Below are positions 1 to 11,783 of a DNA stretch of 64,000 nt, piece by piece (the first letter of the stretch is position 1; each line of letters starts with the position of its first letter). The notes beneath the pieces are model-generated. The model saw only the letters and a program-made list of their open reading frames with translations. It was not told the origin of the DNA and made no database searches. This stretch comes from Eremophila alpestris peregrina (taxonomy: Eukaryota > Chordata > Aves > Passeriformes > Alaudidae), in assembly GCA_009792885.1 (NCBI GenBank), contig WMCF01000018.1, positions 5,458,253-5,522,252 on the forward strand, written 5' to 3'. Both the position numbers and the translations under genes were made by a program.

Positions 1-81
1 TAAGCATACTGTCAACCTTCATAGCACCCTTCAAGTACCTGAGTCCTGGCCCGACCACCATGGAGGATGAAGACAATTTAA
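1..81 (+). CDS. ADARB2: ADARB2 coding exon (5' truncated), end of R-domain region
   Basis: This is the 3' part of a coding exon. Bases 1-2 are the end of a split or truncated Val codon, followed by 26 full codons (3-80) and one base (81) of a split Ser codon. The frame reads SILSTFIAPFKYLSPG, then PTTMEDEDNL. It closely matches the segment just after the arginine-rich domain of ADAR3 (human, from memory, KVSILSTFLAPFKHLSPG), which also occurs in the long R-isoform of ADAR2. The exon ends AA|GTAAGT, a strong donor. Base A81 joins GT at 7836-7837 to make AGT (Ser), so the spliced protein runs NL-S-TSSAEVKENRN, as expected for the family. The arginine-rich ssRNA-binding and nuclear-localisation stretch itself lies upstream of the window. 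The exon's acceptor is not visible, so its number (probably exon 2) is inferred. Confidence 0.93.
54..63 (+). promoter_or_regulatory. ADARB2: In-frame internal ATG with strong Kozak context
   Basis: An ATG at 60-62 lies in the ADARB2 reading frame inside ACCACCATGG, with A at -3 and G at +4. It would start a protein MEDEDNLS..., which lines up with the annotated start of the short ADARB1 protein (MDIEDEENMS, from memory). In human ADARB2, as I recall it, this codon is not Met. Use as a start is an inference. It would need a transcript or a leaky-scanning event that bypasses the upstream start. Confidence 0.5.
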
Positions 82-3000
82 GTAAGTAGTCTCTTTTCTC
101 TATAGATGAACAATAAAGTTCAAAAATAAAATCTCTGCAGTGGAGGAGCAATTGAAAGGAGGTGGTTTTGCAACTGTTGGCAAGTCCTCATGTGAAAGCA
201 CAGAAAGGAGTTTGAAGGGACCCACAAGGATCAAGTCCAGTTTTTGGCCCTGCACAGAACCATCAAATTGAGAATTGATTAACCAGGCTTAAATAAACCA
301 GTTATAACCTAAAAATTAACCACTCTTGGCTAATTACTATTCTCTTGGGCCCTTACATCTCAACCATCTGAGCCCATGACTGTAGAGCTGGAAGAAAGCC
401 CTTCTGGGTTTGAAGGAGTTGAGAAGTCTTCCAAACACCAAGAAGTCCAAGAGTGGCAGTTAGGAATTAATAACCCTCAGTAAACACTTCCATTTGTCAC
501 CTAGAAGCACTTATTGTGTGTTATCCTGCCTGCTTATTGTAACACAACTTGAGTCTTTAAAAAAAAAAAAGGGAGGGAAGCTTTCTGAACCAAATGAGCA
601 ATCTTTTAGTATCACTTACCAGATTGGTTCCTTTTCCAGCCAGACTCATGCTGTCATGTTGCCCTATCAGAGCCACTTAGTGGGAGGAATTTGGTGTTTT
701 TCCCTTGTTGTTGCTGATCTGCCATGGTTTGGTCATGGTGCATCACCAAGGGGAAGAGCTGCTGGAGGAGTGAAGAAGCACAGCCTGCTATTTTCTGCTG
801 CTGAGCATCACATGGACATCACACTGTTCTGCTGCACAGCAAAGGCAGGCTATTACAGATCGTAGAAAAGGCACAAAAATCCTGAAAATCCTTCAGAATT
901 GCTCCCGGGAAGGCTGTATTTTCGGGAAGACATATGAGAAGTATACACACACACACAGAGGAAACATATTATGCACACCATGAGCTTGTGCAGGCACCTC
1001 CTGCGTAATAGTTCCCAAATGTGCTACTTAGTTATTTTTAGGTAATGTAGGAAGTTTGTACAAGCCAAACACTGTAACACCATTTTCTTATTGCTTCTCT
1101 AACACCAAGACAGCTTCCTGCCTGCATGGGCTGTAAAACAGCTCACATGGACAGGGTTAAGCTATATTTTCTGAAAGAGAAACAGCAAATGTCACTGTTT
1201 TCAGGGTCATCCTACCCAATCCTCCCTTTGGTCAAACATATGCTCCAGTGAAAAGGCAGCTATTTATTTCTTGGTACACAGAAAACATTTTAGGTGTTAC
1301 TATTAGAATCTTCTTTTTTTTTTTTTTAATATGAATTAATTTTAAATCATCTATATTTCTGTGTTCACTTGCAGTATAGTGGCCTAAATGCCACTAAAGC
1401 CTATAGCACACATGTACCTCTGGGGTAATTCCACATTTTAAAGAGCTTCAGAGATTTGCTCTGAACAACTGGAAAAACCTTCTCCTGTGTTAACAATTTA
1501 ACAGGAGCCCAGGAGAATGCTGGCAAGGTAGAGAATGAGGCTGCTTATCCCTGTAGTTTTCTGCTCACTGAGCATCCTGTGAGAACACTGCTTCCCCGAC
1601 TGTGCTGTATCAATGGGCAGAGTTCCACCAGCTGAGATGGATACAAATCCTGTTTCACATTCCCTTAGGCCTTCTTTACAAAGGGAGCCATACAGTTTAA
1701 CTACACCTGCATTTTCAGCTGGTGATTATTAGCATACAGACATGATTTTTGTGGTTTATGATCAATGAGCTAATACTAGAAAAACCTATCAAAGGCACTA
1801 TGCACCTTTGGAATGGAATTGTGGGTAATCATCTGTCTCTGATGAAGGTCTAATGTTGAACATGCAAGGAAAGGACCACCCTATTCATGCCCAGAAGGCA
1901 ATTGTACCTAAGAATGTAAGAAATGTCATAGAGGATTAGAAATAGGAAGCCCAGCTCTGTGCATGGTCTTCAGCACGTGTTAGTGATGCTTTGAGGAAAA
2001 GGACATTTAAATGGGGATGCTCCCCTTGGTATATCCTTCTAGCACCTATCAAAAATTAACTATGCTAGAGCTTGCACCTGAATTATCACAGTTCTTAGAC
2101 ACCAACAGAACTCTCCAGTCCTCTCCAGAGCCCACTGATACTTCTGATCTCAACAACAGCCAGGAACAAGGAGTGGTTTAGAGTGTTGTCAAAAAGTGCA
2201 CCCTTTTGTTGCTTCAAGCCTGCTGTCTCTAGTGCTGGGATTGCATGAAACAGTGAATATCATTCCCTGTTCATTGCTTAAACCTGTCTGCCTTTCATGA
2301 TGTTACAAGCCTATGCTTGTCCCTGATCTTTAATTGTGCCATCTCCTCTTCGCCATGGGATCAAGGCAAATTGTCACCAGCTACAGATACCTTTGAATCC
2401 AGGTTGTACCTCTGGCAGGAGCAGATGATTCCTGAGGATCTAATCATGGAGTGCTGCCACAGGCACAGGCTCAGGGCAGCACACACCTCCCCAGTGTCTG
2501 CAGAGGGAGCTGATGGACCCCAAAACACTGATTTCAGCCACTGCAGCAGTCTTGAAGGACACACTCCAGACTCAGATTCAATGTACTGAAGCATGTTCAG
2601 TTATGAGCATGTTGGTCAAATTCCTCTTCAGACAGCATGAGGCCCCAGAGCTTTTGTTTCCACAGTGTGAGATAGAGCCTCACACTGTGAGACAGACAAC
2701 ACTGTCTCTAAGAAAAAAGAGAATATCCCATTTTAGGAGGCAGAGCTCCAAGCAATCCCTCACCAAAACTATTCCCTTCTTTTTGTTTTTAAAACTGTGT
2801 CTATTGCTATCATTTGGATTTCTCCAGGGCCTAAATGTTCTGGCTCTGATTCAGAAAGGCACATCCTTAGGTCTGTCTCTGCCATGGGATGCCCACATTT
2901 TCTGCTACATGCAGTTGTTTGCTAACTTGGGCAGAGAGCATTGGAATTTGAGTATCAATCTAAGTCAGGTCATTAGATAATTTGAATAATTTCCCTCATT

Positions 3001-6000
3001 GGTAAGATCTGTACTAGACATGGATTTCATAGTTACTTCAGATAGTTAGGTGGGTAAAATAGAGTGTGTTCACTGTGGAACAGCTAAATGGCAGTCACCT
3101 TTCACCAACTATTCATCTTCACTTTAAGCAAAGTCCTGCACTTTTTTCACTGGTAATGATTCTCTCTGCAGTGTGGTGTTATACACCAACAAAATCTAAT
3201 GACACTGGTTTTAACCACCTGAGCCCTGTGGGCCATCAGGGAGTGTTCAAGAGCAACAAAAAACTCATGGCTTATCTAGACTTTTTACATGAAGATTTAA
3301 AAATACATAAGTGTGTTTTCATGTAAGAGAGAAAAAAGTTATTTCTGTTGTTAGCTTCAAATTTATCATTCCAAAGCCAAGATTATCAACCTGAAAATCC
3401 CAGCAGAAGGATTCCCAGTTCTTGGTTGTGGAATCAATAAGTGTATAAAAATGCCATCTTGCTTGCAAAGGGAGACTGCCCTGCATTGCATTTGATGTCA
3501 GAGCTGGCCTTGGACAAAGGTACCATGGCTCTGGCTCCTGGGTTCATTGCTCCTGATTCAAGATTTTTCACTTTCAAGTATTCCAGGAATTATGAAAGTC
3601 AGTCACATCTGCAGTGTGATACAGATGAACAGCAAAAATATACTCTAGATAAGCAACCCAGTGTTTACTGAAAATTTCTGAAGACAGTAACTGCCTGTCT
3701 CAGAGCTATCAGTTGAATCAGGAGTTGGCTATAATACAGATATTACACATTCTTTCTTTTAATATCACAGCTTTTCAATACTGTAGTGTCTATTGTAATT
3801 CAGTAGTAAAGATGCCAGTGAAAATGAAGATGCCACCTACCACCTCTCCTTTCCCATCCTCCTTAGAAGTTGGCTTGGCTGCAGAATAACCTTCAGCAGG
3901 AGCAATATTATCTCTTCAAATGTAGCATGGAGCATCGGATGGTTAGCTCTGCAGAGCCCTTAAGACCCAGAGACATAGTCAGTGTCATTATTAGTGATGC
4001 ATTATAGTTCTGAAATGCTCTTGATGATGCAAACTCTCTAGGTTAACTCTACTCTGCATAATGACCAAAAGGAGAAAAACATGAAAGAGCAGTCAGAATA
4101 TTGAGGAATAGTGCATAAATAAATAAACTAACTGCTTTCCTTTCTCCCATTCAATTACTGAAGCAAATACAAGATCACAGTGTCTCCTGCTGCCTGTGAA
4201 ACTGCAAAAATCAATTAATCAAGCTACCAGAGGAGATACTACAGTGTGAAGTTGTGGGGCTTTTTCAGAAATCTTACACACTAAATTAGAAACTATTGCC
4301 AAAAAACTGTATTTTTTCTTCCTTCTTTTTTTTTATACTCCATTCCCTTTCAATGTTATTATTCTTCAACCTTTCATCATGAGAAAACCATAAATTATTA
4401 CCTTTTTTTTCCCCCCCCCAATGTAAAGAATATATTTGGGAAAGTCAAGAACAAAGACAATATGAGAAATAACAAGGCTGAAAATGATCCACAGTTTTGC
4501 ATTTTCCCTGTGTGTATCCTCTGACTTACCCCTTTCCTTTTAGCGCTCTTCATTTCTAAAATTGCTTGTGATTGTTCTATTACAGCTGCTTACAGTATTT
4601 ATCTTGTGTAGTTTGGTGTCATTTGCCTGCTTTGTCTGATTTTCACAATAGAAGTACATGTGCCACCATTAGAGATGTAATCTTATGTCTGCTACACAGA
4701 GGTCTCATAAAAGACACATTTCAAAGACTTCCTATTTCAAAGATACCTGAAAGTATAAAGTAATTTCACATTTCCTGGCAGCTGACAGGCATCACACAGT
4801 TCCATCAGGCTCACAGACTTTCTGAGGCACTCACTGAATTTAGGCTGCCTCTGGTTTACAGGCCACGATGACTTTTGGCTGCTGCAGCTCCTGATGAGAT
4901 CTGGGCAGAACTGAGCTGTGTCCTGGTGTTTCAGGATCAGGTGCTCTAAAATCTGGTGGGCTGTAAGGATACTTGCACACATTTTCTTCACTGTGACAAG
5001 TGGAAACACACCATAAATACAGGCATGTCATCACTGTGCATGCCCAATTTTGTCCATGCATCCTTTGGGCTTGATCTCTGGAAGCTTTACACTTGCATCT
5101 CTGCATTTTTTTCACTTCATCAAGGCAAACTCTCTGTTGGCCAAAAACATGGGCTAGACAATTTTATATACACAATTTAAGACAAATAAGTAATGTATAT
5201 TTTATGGTTTTATATAACCAATGTTTTATTGAGGGTGGTTAAGGTAAGACATTAAGCTGACACATTTATGTTCACAAATCTGCAGTTCTCTGACCATGAA
5301 AGAAAAACCAGATGGAATAAGACAATATGAATTTAACCACAAATAACCTCTTGAGTTTTCCTATTCGGTGGTGCATAATCAATACAAGTTCTTTTCAAAG
5401 CTGAATATTGTGTGAAGCAGGAGCTATCTTTCTTTTCATGCTTCTTGACTACAGTATCAATATGTGCCATAATTGGCTCTGTAAAAACCTATTAGGCTAT
5501 GAGATAGAAGGTGTGAAATAAAGAACCAGTTTCCTGCTAAAAAATATGTCTGCATCAAAATATATTGCCTTTACATTAAAAAATACATATAACTAAAGAG
5601 ATGTCTTCTGAGTGGGATGGAAACCTGAAAAAAGGTCATGACAGAAAATGGCCAGAGACACTGCTAAGCTGGATAGAGGAAGTTAAAGCTGACATTCCCT
5701 TTCCCTTCAGAGCACAGTCTCTATAAATAGAGTTGTGAACTCAGTGAGAAAACAGCACATTATCCTTGTGCCTTAGTTATCATGATCTTTTAAATATCTT
5801 ATTTCCAGAGAGGTTGGTTTAAAGATGTCATATTTTATACAGCTGAATACCATATGATGAAACTTTTCTTTTTCTATTGTGCACATCTTTTGCTTTTCTT
5901 TCCTTCCTCATCTGTCTTCATTCTGTCCTCTTAGCTTCAGAAAGTAAAAATTAACTAGTCACTAAAACCTTAATTTGTCAGTTCATGTTCTACTTCAGCA

Positions 6001-7835
6001 AAGCACTGCAGAAGAGAGCTCTTTGGAGATAAGCTTGGTGAGACATAGTCCCAGGCTGGAAGCTCAGTGTGTGCTGCAGGGTTTTCAGGAGAGGGAGCCT
6101 AAAGACTCAGATCTGCAAATGGGCCCCCATTTTTGCCATAATTATTAGTCCTGTCTAAGCAGTGACCTCTTTCCATGGAACAACTTGCATGAGTGCAGAC
6201 TTATTAGTGCTCTGATGGGGAAAAGTCTTTTGATATTGAATACAAGTGTAACATTACAGGATATAAGGGAAGTTTTTTAATCATGATGGTTGGTCCCACA
6301 TTATCTCCACAGGCTCCTGTGCATCCGTTGGCCCAGCCTAATATTGGGGTGCAGCACAGACACAGAGCTCCAGCAGGAGTTTCTCAAAGCTTAGCCAGCA
6401 GCCCACCCCTTACATCCTTGCAGCCAACTTATATTATCAGAGTAGAGAGAAAACCAAACATGGCCATGGCCCCACAGAAAGTGGGAGGACCATTCTCTGT
6501 CCCCTAAGGACCACAGGGACCTTCTCTGTGCATGGGACTGACACAGCCTGTGCAAGTGGCATGATCACATGGGGCAATAACAAACCAAAACCTGAGAAAG
6601 GCTCCATGCCCTTCCCAGGTTTGGAGTAAAGCAGGCACAGTACTCTGCTTGGAATGGGATCAGGTACATCACTCCTGGGATGGGTTGCCTTGTAGGTTGG
6701 TTACACCCATATTTACTTCCTCCATTTGTCCCAAGGAGTGCACTGGAGGACTGGAGGATTTGTCAGAGATGCAAGGCATTTAAACAAACTCATCAGAAAT
6801 TACAGAAATTTTATAGGATGATTATTTAGCCAGCAGCACATCTTGTGTCTCATTCAGGACATCAGTGAGATGACTCTCCATTCTCAGCCATGCTTGTGCT
6901 GTGGCACAGAGTACTGCCTTGCAGCACATTGCCCATGCATGGTCCAGAGCAGTGGAGGATTCATTAGTTCAGCAACAGATTGCTCCTTCCATAGCTCCCC
7001 ACTGTCATTTCTTTCCCTTCCTGGCACTCCTGGCAGTCACTCTCTCCTGTGGCTTTTCTTTGACTTGGATCATCCTTTACATCAGTAAATGCTTCCATCA
7101 TGATGTTCTGGCTTCTCCTGGTCTCATTTGGATTTATCTACAACTTTTGCAATATTAGTTGTTGCTGATAAAGAAACTAAGAGCATCTGCAATTGAATTT
7201 AACATAAAGGCACTCACTTACTGAACTGGGATCTGAGTCCAGACCAAATTATTGTTTCAAACGCTATGAAGGTCTGTCAGATCATTTCCTAGTCTGAATT
7301 CATGATGTTGAAAACACAAGAGGCTATGGTGTGAACAGAGATGGCCAATGTATTCATTGCAAATAGATTATTCAATGCATTGGCCCATTTTTCTGTTCTT
7401 TAATCATTTCTGATTTCTAATAATGTGTTCATAATCATTCATCCACATGGATTATAGAACAATTGTCATCCTAAGGGAATTTTGCAAGCTATTTACATTT
7501 TACTAATAATTATCAAGCAGTTCATTTAAGTCACATTGCATCCATTATGCTTCATCTTTAAATGATGCAATCTTTTCTTAAAACAGAAGGCTAATGACTA
7601 ATAGAAGCAGACCTTTAGGGACAAGTAAACATTCAGAACATGCAAAAAAACTGTGCTAGAAATAATAAACCAACCATTATACAGATATTTAAGGAAAACT
7701 CCTTAAAAAAGGCTTAGCAATGATTTCTGGTTTTTTTTTTTTTTTTCTTTTTTGGCTATTCTTAGAGCCCCAGGCATAACGTCAGCTATGATGATGACAA
7801 TTGTGATGCAAGTTGTTTCCTTTCTTTACTGACAG
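82..7835 (+). other. ADARB2: ADARB2 intron between the R-domain exon and the dsRBD exon
   Basis: The intron runs from the donor GTAAGT (82-87) to an acceptor ending TTTCTTTACTGACAG (7821-7835). A pyrimidine tract at about 7813-7830 precedes the acceptor. A longer T16-C-T6 tract lies at 7731-7753. The interior is AT-rich unique sequence with scattered homopolymers (for example the T runs near 1314-1328). It has one perfect 11-bp hairpin at 2661-2689 and a small CACACA tract near 943-956. The ORFs of 60-155 codons in it (for example 494-865 and 2513-2980) have no recognisable domain and no splice context, and I read them as chance. I found no further ADARB2 exon here. Confidence 0.85.
2661..2689. 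repeat. Perfect 11-bp inverted repeat (hairpin)
   Basis: The arms CACAGTGTGAG (2661-2671) and CTCACACTGTG (2679-2689) are exactly complementary around a 7-nt loop (2672-2678). It is intronic and would fold in the ADARB2 pre-mRNA. It is too short to be a miRNA precursor and its function is unknown. Confidence 0.8.
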
Positions 7836-8740
7836 GTACCAGCAGTGCAGAAGTAAAGGAAAACAGAAACATTGGCAACCTGGAGGATCATCCAATAGCA
7901 CCTACTGATAGGGCAAGAGGGGGAACAACTAGCAGTAAGAGGAAAAGACCCTTAGAGGAAGGCAATAATGGCCATTTCTGCAAACTTCAGCTCATCTGGA
8001 AGAAAGTTTCATGGTCAGTGACGCCAAAGAACGCTCTGGTTCAGCTGCACGAACTCAAACCAGGATTACAATATAAAATGGTTTCCCAGACAGGTCCAGT
8101 GCACGCTCCAGTCTTTGCCGTTGCTGTGGAAGTAAACGGACTTACATTTGAAGGCACAGGCCCCACAAAAAAGAAGGCCAAAATGCGTGCCGCAGAGTTA
8201 GCTCTGAAGTCATTCGTTCAGTTCCCCAACGCCTGCCAAGCCCACTTCGCCATGGGCAACTGCATCAGCCCATCCACGGACTTCACCTCCGACCAGGCAG
8301 ACTTCCCGGACACCCTGTTCAAGGAGTTCGAGCCATCCACGCACAGCAAGGACTTCTCCGTCTACGACCCCGTCAACAGCGAGCTGCTCTCCACGGCCTA
8401 CCGGCGCGGGCGCCTGCTCTGCCACACGCTGGACCTGGTGGGCCCCGCCAAGCCGGGCCGGCACCGGGCGGCCCGAGCCGAGGGCGAGCAGAACCCGGTG
8501 GTGCTGCTCAACGAGCTGCGCTCCGGCCTGCGCTACGTCTGCCTCTCGGAGACCGTGGAGAAGCAGCACATCAAGAGCTTCGTGATGGCCGTGCGGGTGG
8601 ACGGGAGAACGTTCGAAGGCTCGGGACGGAGCAAGAAGCTGGCCAAGGGTCAAGCGGCGCAGGCGGCCTTGCAGGCCCTCTTTAACATCCGTCTGCCCAG
8701 CCACATTCCCAGCAGGAGTAAATGCCACCATTTGCCACAG
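7836..8740 (+). CDS. ADARB2: ADARB2 large exon: both dsRNA-binding domains
   Basis: This 905-base exon has GT to complete the split Ser codon, then 301 codons (7838-8740), ending LPQ before the donor CAG|GTGAGA. It opens TSSAEVKENRN, then the basic KRKRPLEEGN element. dsRBD1 is at about 8033-8212 (NALVQLHELKPGLQY, later GPTKKKAKMRAAE, with KKKAK at 8168-8182). A linker with TDFTSDQADFPDTLF follows, then dsRBD2 at about 8492-8683 (NPVVLLNELRSGLRY, FEGSGRSKKLAKGQAAQ, with KKLAK at 8633-8647). Both KKxAK RNA-contact motifs are intact. FAVAVEVNGLTFEGTG separates it from ADARB1, which I recall as having a VMSVEVNGQVFEGSG version. In mammals the protein binds dsRNA in brain nuclei, lacks detectable editing activity and antagonises ADAR1 and ADAR2. 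The same is inferred here. The exon's 3' half is far richer in GC and CpG than the surrounding introns. Confidence 0.97.
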
Positions 8741-9310
8741 GTGAGAGCTCTCTGGTAGCTGCCACCACGTTGGAGGAACTCTTTCAGTGAGGTTGAGATC
8801 TCTTTCAGGGATTGGTGTTGCCGTAGCTGTTGTTGGTCTACCCAATGGTTCCTCTGATGTTACAGCAAGTGTCGTGCCACAAAACTCTTTTCCCATAGAA
8901 AGAGCCGCAGGCAAAAGCTTGGAAATAGTATCCTGAAATCATTGGGTACAATTTGAAGCTCATTCTAAGGGAAGCATAGAGGAGAGGGCAAAATTTAAGC
9001 AGAAATACCAACATTGCACTTTGCTGGGGACAATGATAATATTGAAGCTCAGAAATATTTTTTTAGGGAGAAAACTCAGGTAATTCTGTGGTACTGCATC
9101 TTCCTTAACAGAAAGGAGCCCATTTATAAAGGGATGCTCCATCTCCTCCTTTTAGACTTAATTTTTTATGAGGACCATGCTATGCAGAGGAGACATCAGT
9201 GATAAGGAATGTGCCTGTGTCAGAACAATTCTGCCTCTGGAGAAGTTAAGGGATTTTGTTTATTATAGTCTTACTATTGGGGTTTTTGGGGTTTTTTTGT
9301 TTAATTATTT

Positions 9311-9347
9311 GTTTGTTTGATTGATTGATTGACTGATTGATTGATTT
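9311..9347. repeat. Tetranucleotide microsatellite (TTGA/GATT)n
   Basis: GTTTGTTTGATTGATTGATT grading into GACTGATTGATTGATTT, with one interruption. It is a simple repeat in the large ADARB2 intron, preceded by a G/T-rich stretch from about 9279. Confidence 0.85.
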
Positions 9348-10029
9348 CAGGGCTTGGGTGTTTTTGTTTCATTTTTTGTTCTCACATATGCCTCCAACAG
9401 CACAAGGTACACTGAAAGGTTTGAAGCTTTCCTGGAACAAATGCAGAGGTGACTTCTGTATTCATACAGAAAATATAGATCTGAGGTGCACACTTATCAC
9501 ATGAAAATTTCGTAGCTGATCATAGGCCAAAGGCTGTCTGAGCATTACTCAGCCTTGTGTCAATTTTCTAAATTCACAGGAAGTCAGGATTTGCAGGCAC
9601 TGGGAAGCATTACATGGGTTCAAGTAATTTATTGATTTGTTTGCACTATCAGATAAGGTTTGATTCATCAGCACCAGGAGGTGATCTACAGCTACAAAGC
9701 TCCCTTTACAGAGGGAGCTGTTAATGTCCAGGATTTAATGCAAAGCACTAGGAGCACTAAGAGTCATTCTACTGTTGGCTTGCTGTGAGACCCTAGGCAA
9801 GTCATTTAAATTCAATATGCCTATAATAAAAATGAGCAAATTATATGAAAGAACACTTCAAGATCCTTAAGTAGTGTGTAAATGCAAATTATGAGTAGCA
9901 ATTCTCATTAACATTAGTAAAGACGGTCATTATATGTTCAAGGAGTTTGATAGGAGATTAATCCTCTAGGTTACATGACTGCCTGCAGGACCCAGGAATT
10001 ATATTTGGTGACCCAGAAGTTTCCTTTCT

Positions 10030-10050
10030 ATGTTTCCAAAAAGGAAACAT
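10030..10050. repeat. Perfect 8-bp inverted repeat
   Basis: ATGTTTCC (10030-10037) and GGAAACAT (10043-10050) flank an A5 loop. It is intronic and short, with no family assignment. Confidence 0.6.
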
Positions 10051-10280
10051 GGCAAATGTGAGAAATTCTAAAATACACCATAATCCTCCACTTTTCTTTT
10101 AATTCCAGGTTGCTAACTCCATGAACCAGTGGGATAATAATATAGTTCAATAATAACAGTGATCTTCACAGAGTGCTTTGCAGGCATTTTGGAAACCTTA
10201 GCCAACACAGCAGTTTCACCTTTCCAGTGCCCCTTCAAAGTACACATGGTTTTAAATGAGATACCTCTACTGTTTCCTAC

Positions 10281-10615
10281 CCAAATGAATTCTGGTTATA
10301 AGTAATTCCATTCTGGTGGTTGCTTTGCTGCCCCCAGTGAACTTTCCTGGGTGTGTCAGCAGGTAAATACCATGCATTTCTTGACCTCTGGTTTGTCTTA
10401 TTCTGAAACTGCACCACAAGGATCACTGCCTCAGCTCCCGAGCTCTCTGAAATATTCCCTGTTTTTTTGGCTTCATGCTCATCTTCTGCCTGAATATCAC
10501 ATTTTACTTCAGTCTCCAACTGTTCATTGAGTGACATATTCTCCAGTGTATGTTCCCTTTTTATGGCCTTTTCTCCTTTCTGTAGACTGCTGCCCTCCTT
10601 ATCCTCTTCACTGTT
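10281..10615 (-). other. Minus-strand exon-like open block, unidentified
   Basis: On the minus strand an acceptor-like sequence (ACATTTATACTTCCAG, ending at 10616) precedes an open frame. That frame continues to a donor-like GG|GTAGGA at 10280, just before the in-frame TAG at 10279-10277. The 335-base block would begin in phase 0 with NSEEDKEGSSLQKGEKA and contains NMSLNEQLETEVKCD and KKTGNISESSGAEA. The predicted segment is hydrophilic and rich in E, K, S, N and Q, with no cysteine-rich or membrane pattern. I do not recognise a protein family. It could be an exon of an antisense gene or lncRNA, a relic of a transposon ORF, or a chance ORF with coincidental splice signals. ORFs of this length do occur by chance in the window. 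The next exon was not found. Confidence 0.25.
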
Positions 10616-11783
10616 CTGGAAGTATAAATGTCAGTGAAAAGGTGTCACTGAACTTTCTCCATCAGTATTTCTTGAGTGGTTATGTACTGTCCAACTAAAA
10701 GATTACTTTTAATGCCAGCATTCAGCACATTAATTGAGAGATAAGCCTTAACACTGATTTCCGCTGACCTTGTTACAAGCTGCTCACATCAACAGATATA
10801 GCAGCTGTGACACCTGAGTTTGTGCTATTGCTAAATCATAATTCAAGTTCCACAGAAACCAACAGACATATTTCCACTGACTTCAGCTGAAGCATTAAAT
10901 CCAGAAGCATCTTTTCTTGCTCTCACTGTGTTATGCAGTACTTCATCAAGTGACTGCCTTTGCTCACTGCCTCATGCAGCCCCTCTGGTGTTTGGTCAGC
11001 CAAAGCAGTGTAACCATACTGGGGAGCTCTCAGTAGCTCTGGTCAGAGCCAGCTGCTCCAAGCATTGTTTCAGCTCCTTCTTGTCCCCCTGATCTTGTGG
11101 GAACCGCATTTTCAAAGACATGCTCTAACCAAGTTTTCTAAACTATTCCTATTTTGTAGTCTTAGTTTATGTCCATAGGTGTTTAAAAGCAGGAGAGTAC
11201 CCTAAAACCCACATAGCTTAGGAGTAGAATTTGAGGAATTGATTTCTTCACAAAATAAGGAGCAACTACTGTCCTATGCAGCCATCCACTCTTTTTATGT
11301 GCTTCATTGTATTTGTTAGAGTATCAAACAGCTAACTCATTGGTAGCAGAGACAGGCAAACAAGATCAGCTGCAAGAGTTTCAGCCATATTTTGAGTATT
11401 TTGTAGAATCCAGGAGTGTGTTTATCTCTGTGTTTGTCCTTTAAAAAGAGCATTCCAATTGTACATGTCTCTGCTCCTGTTTGCCTTGCTGTTATCAGTG
11501 GCATTAGGAGGCCACAATTTGGCTTTTGGTGGTTACAGCCTGACTGGAAACAGGAAATACCCAAAAGTCATATAACACCTATAGTCCAGTTATCTTGAAA
11601 TTCTGGATTTCACAGCATCCAAGAAAGTTTCAAAAAAAATCAGATGTCCTTACAAGCTGAGCCTCCAAACCATTGACATTTCTGCCTTGCTCATCAGGGC
11701 TCCCAGGGGACCTGGTGTCCCTGGGGTGTGCCCTCGGATAGACGGACCTGCTGACTGAGGGAGATTCAGTGTAACATGTGAAA

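Noticed and set aside
8210..8914. 234-codon frame on the minus strand across the dsRBD exon
   Set aside because: It is the antisense shadow of the GC-rich ADARB2 exon. The sense frame matches a known protein family and the antisense frame matches nothing.
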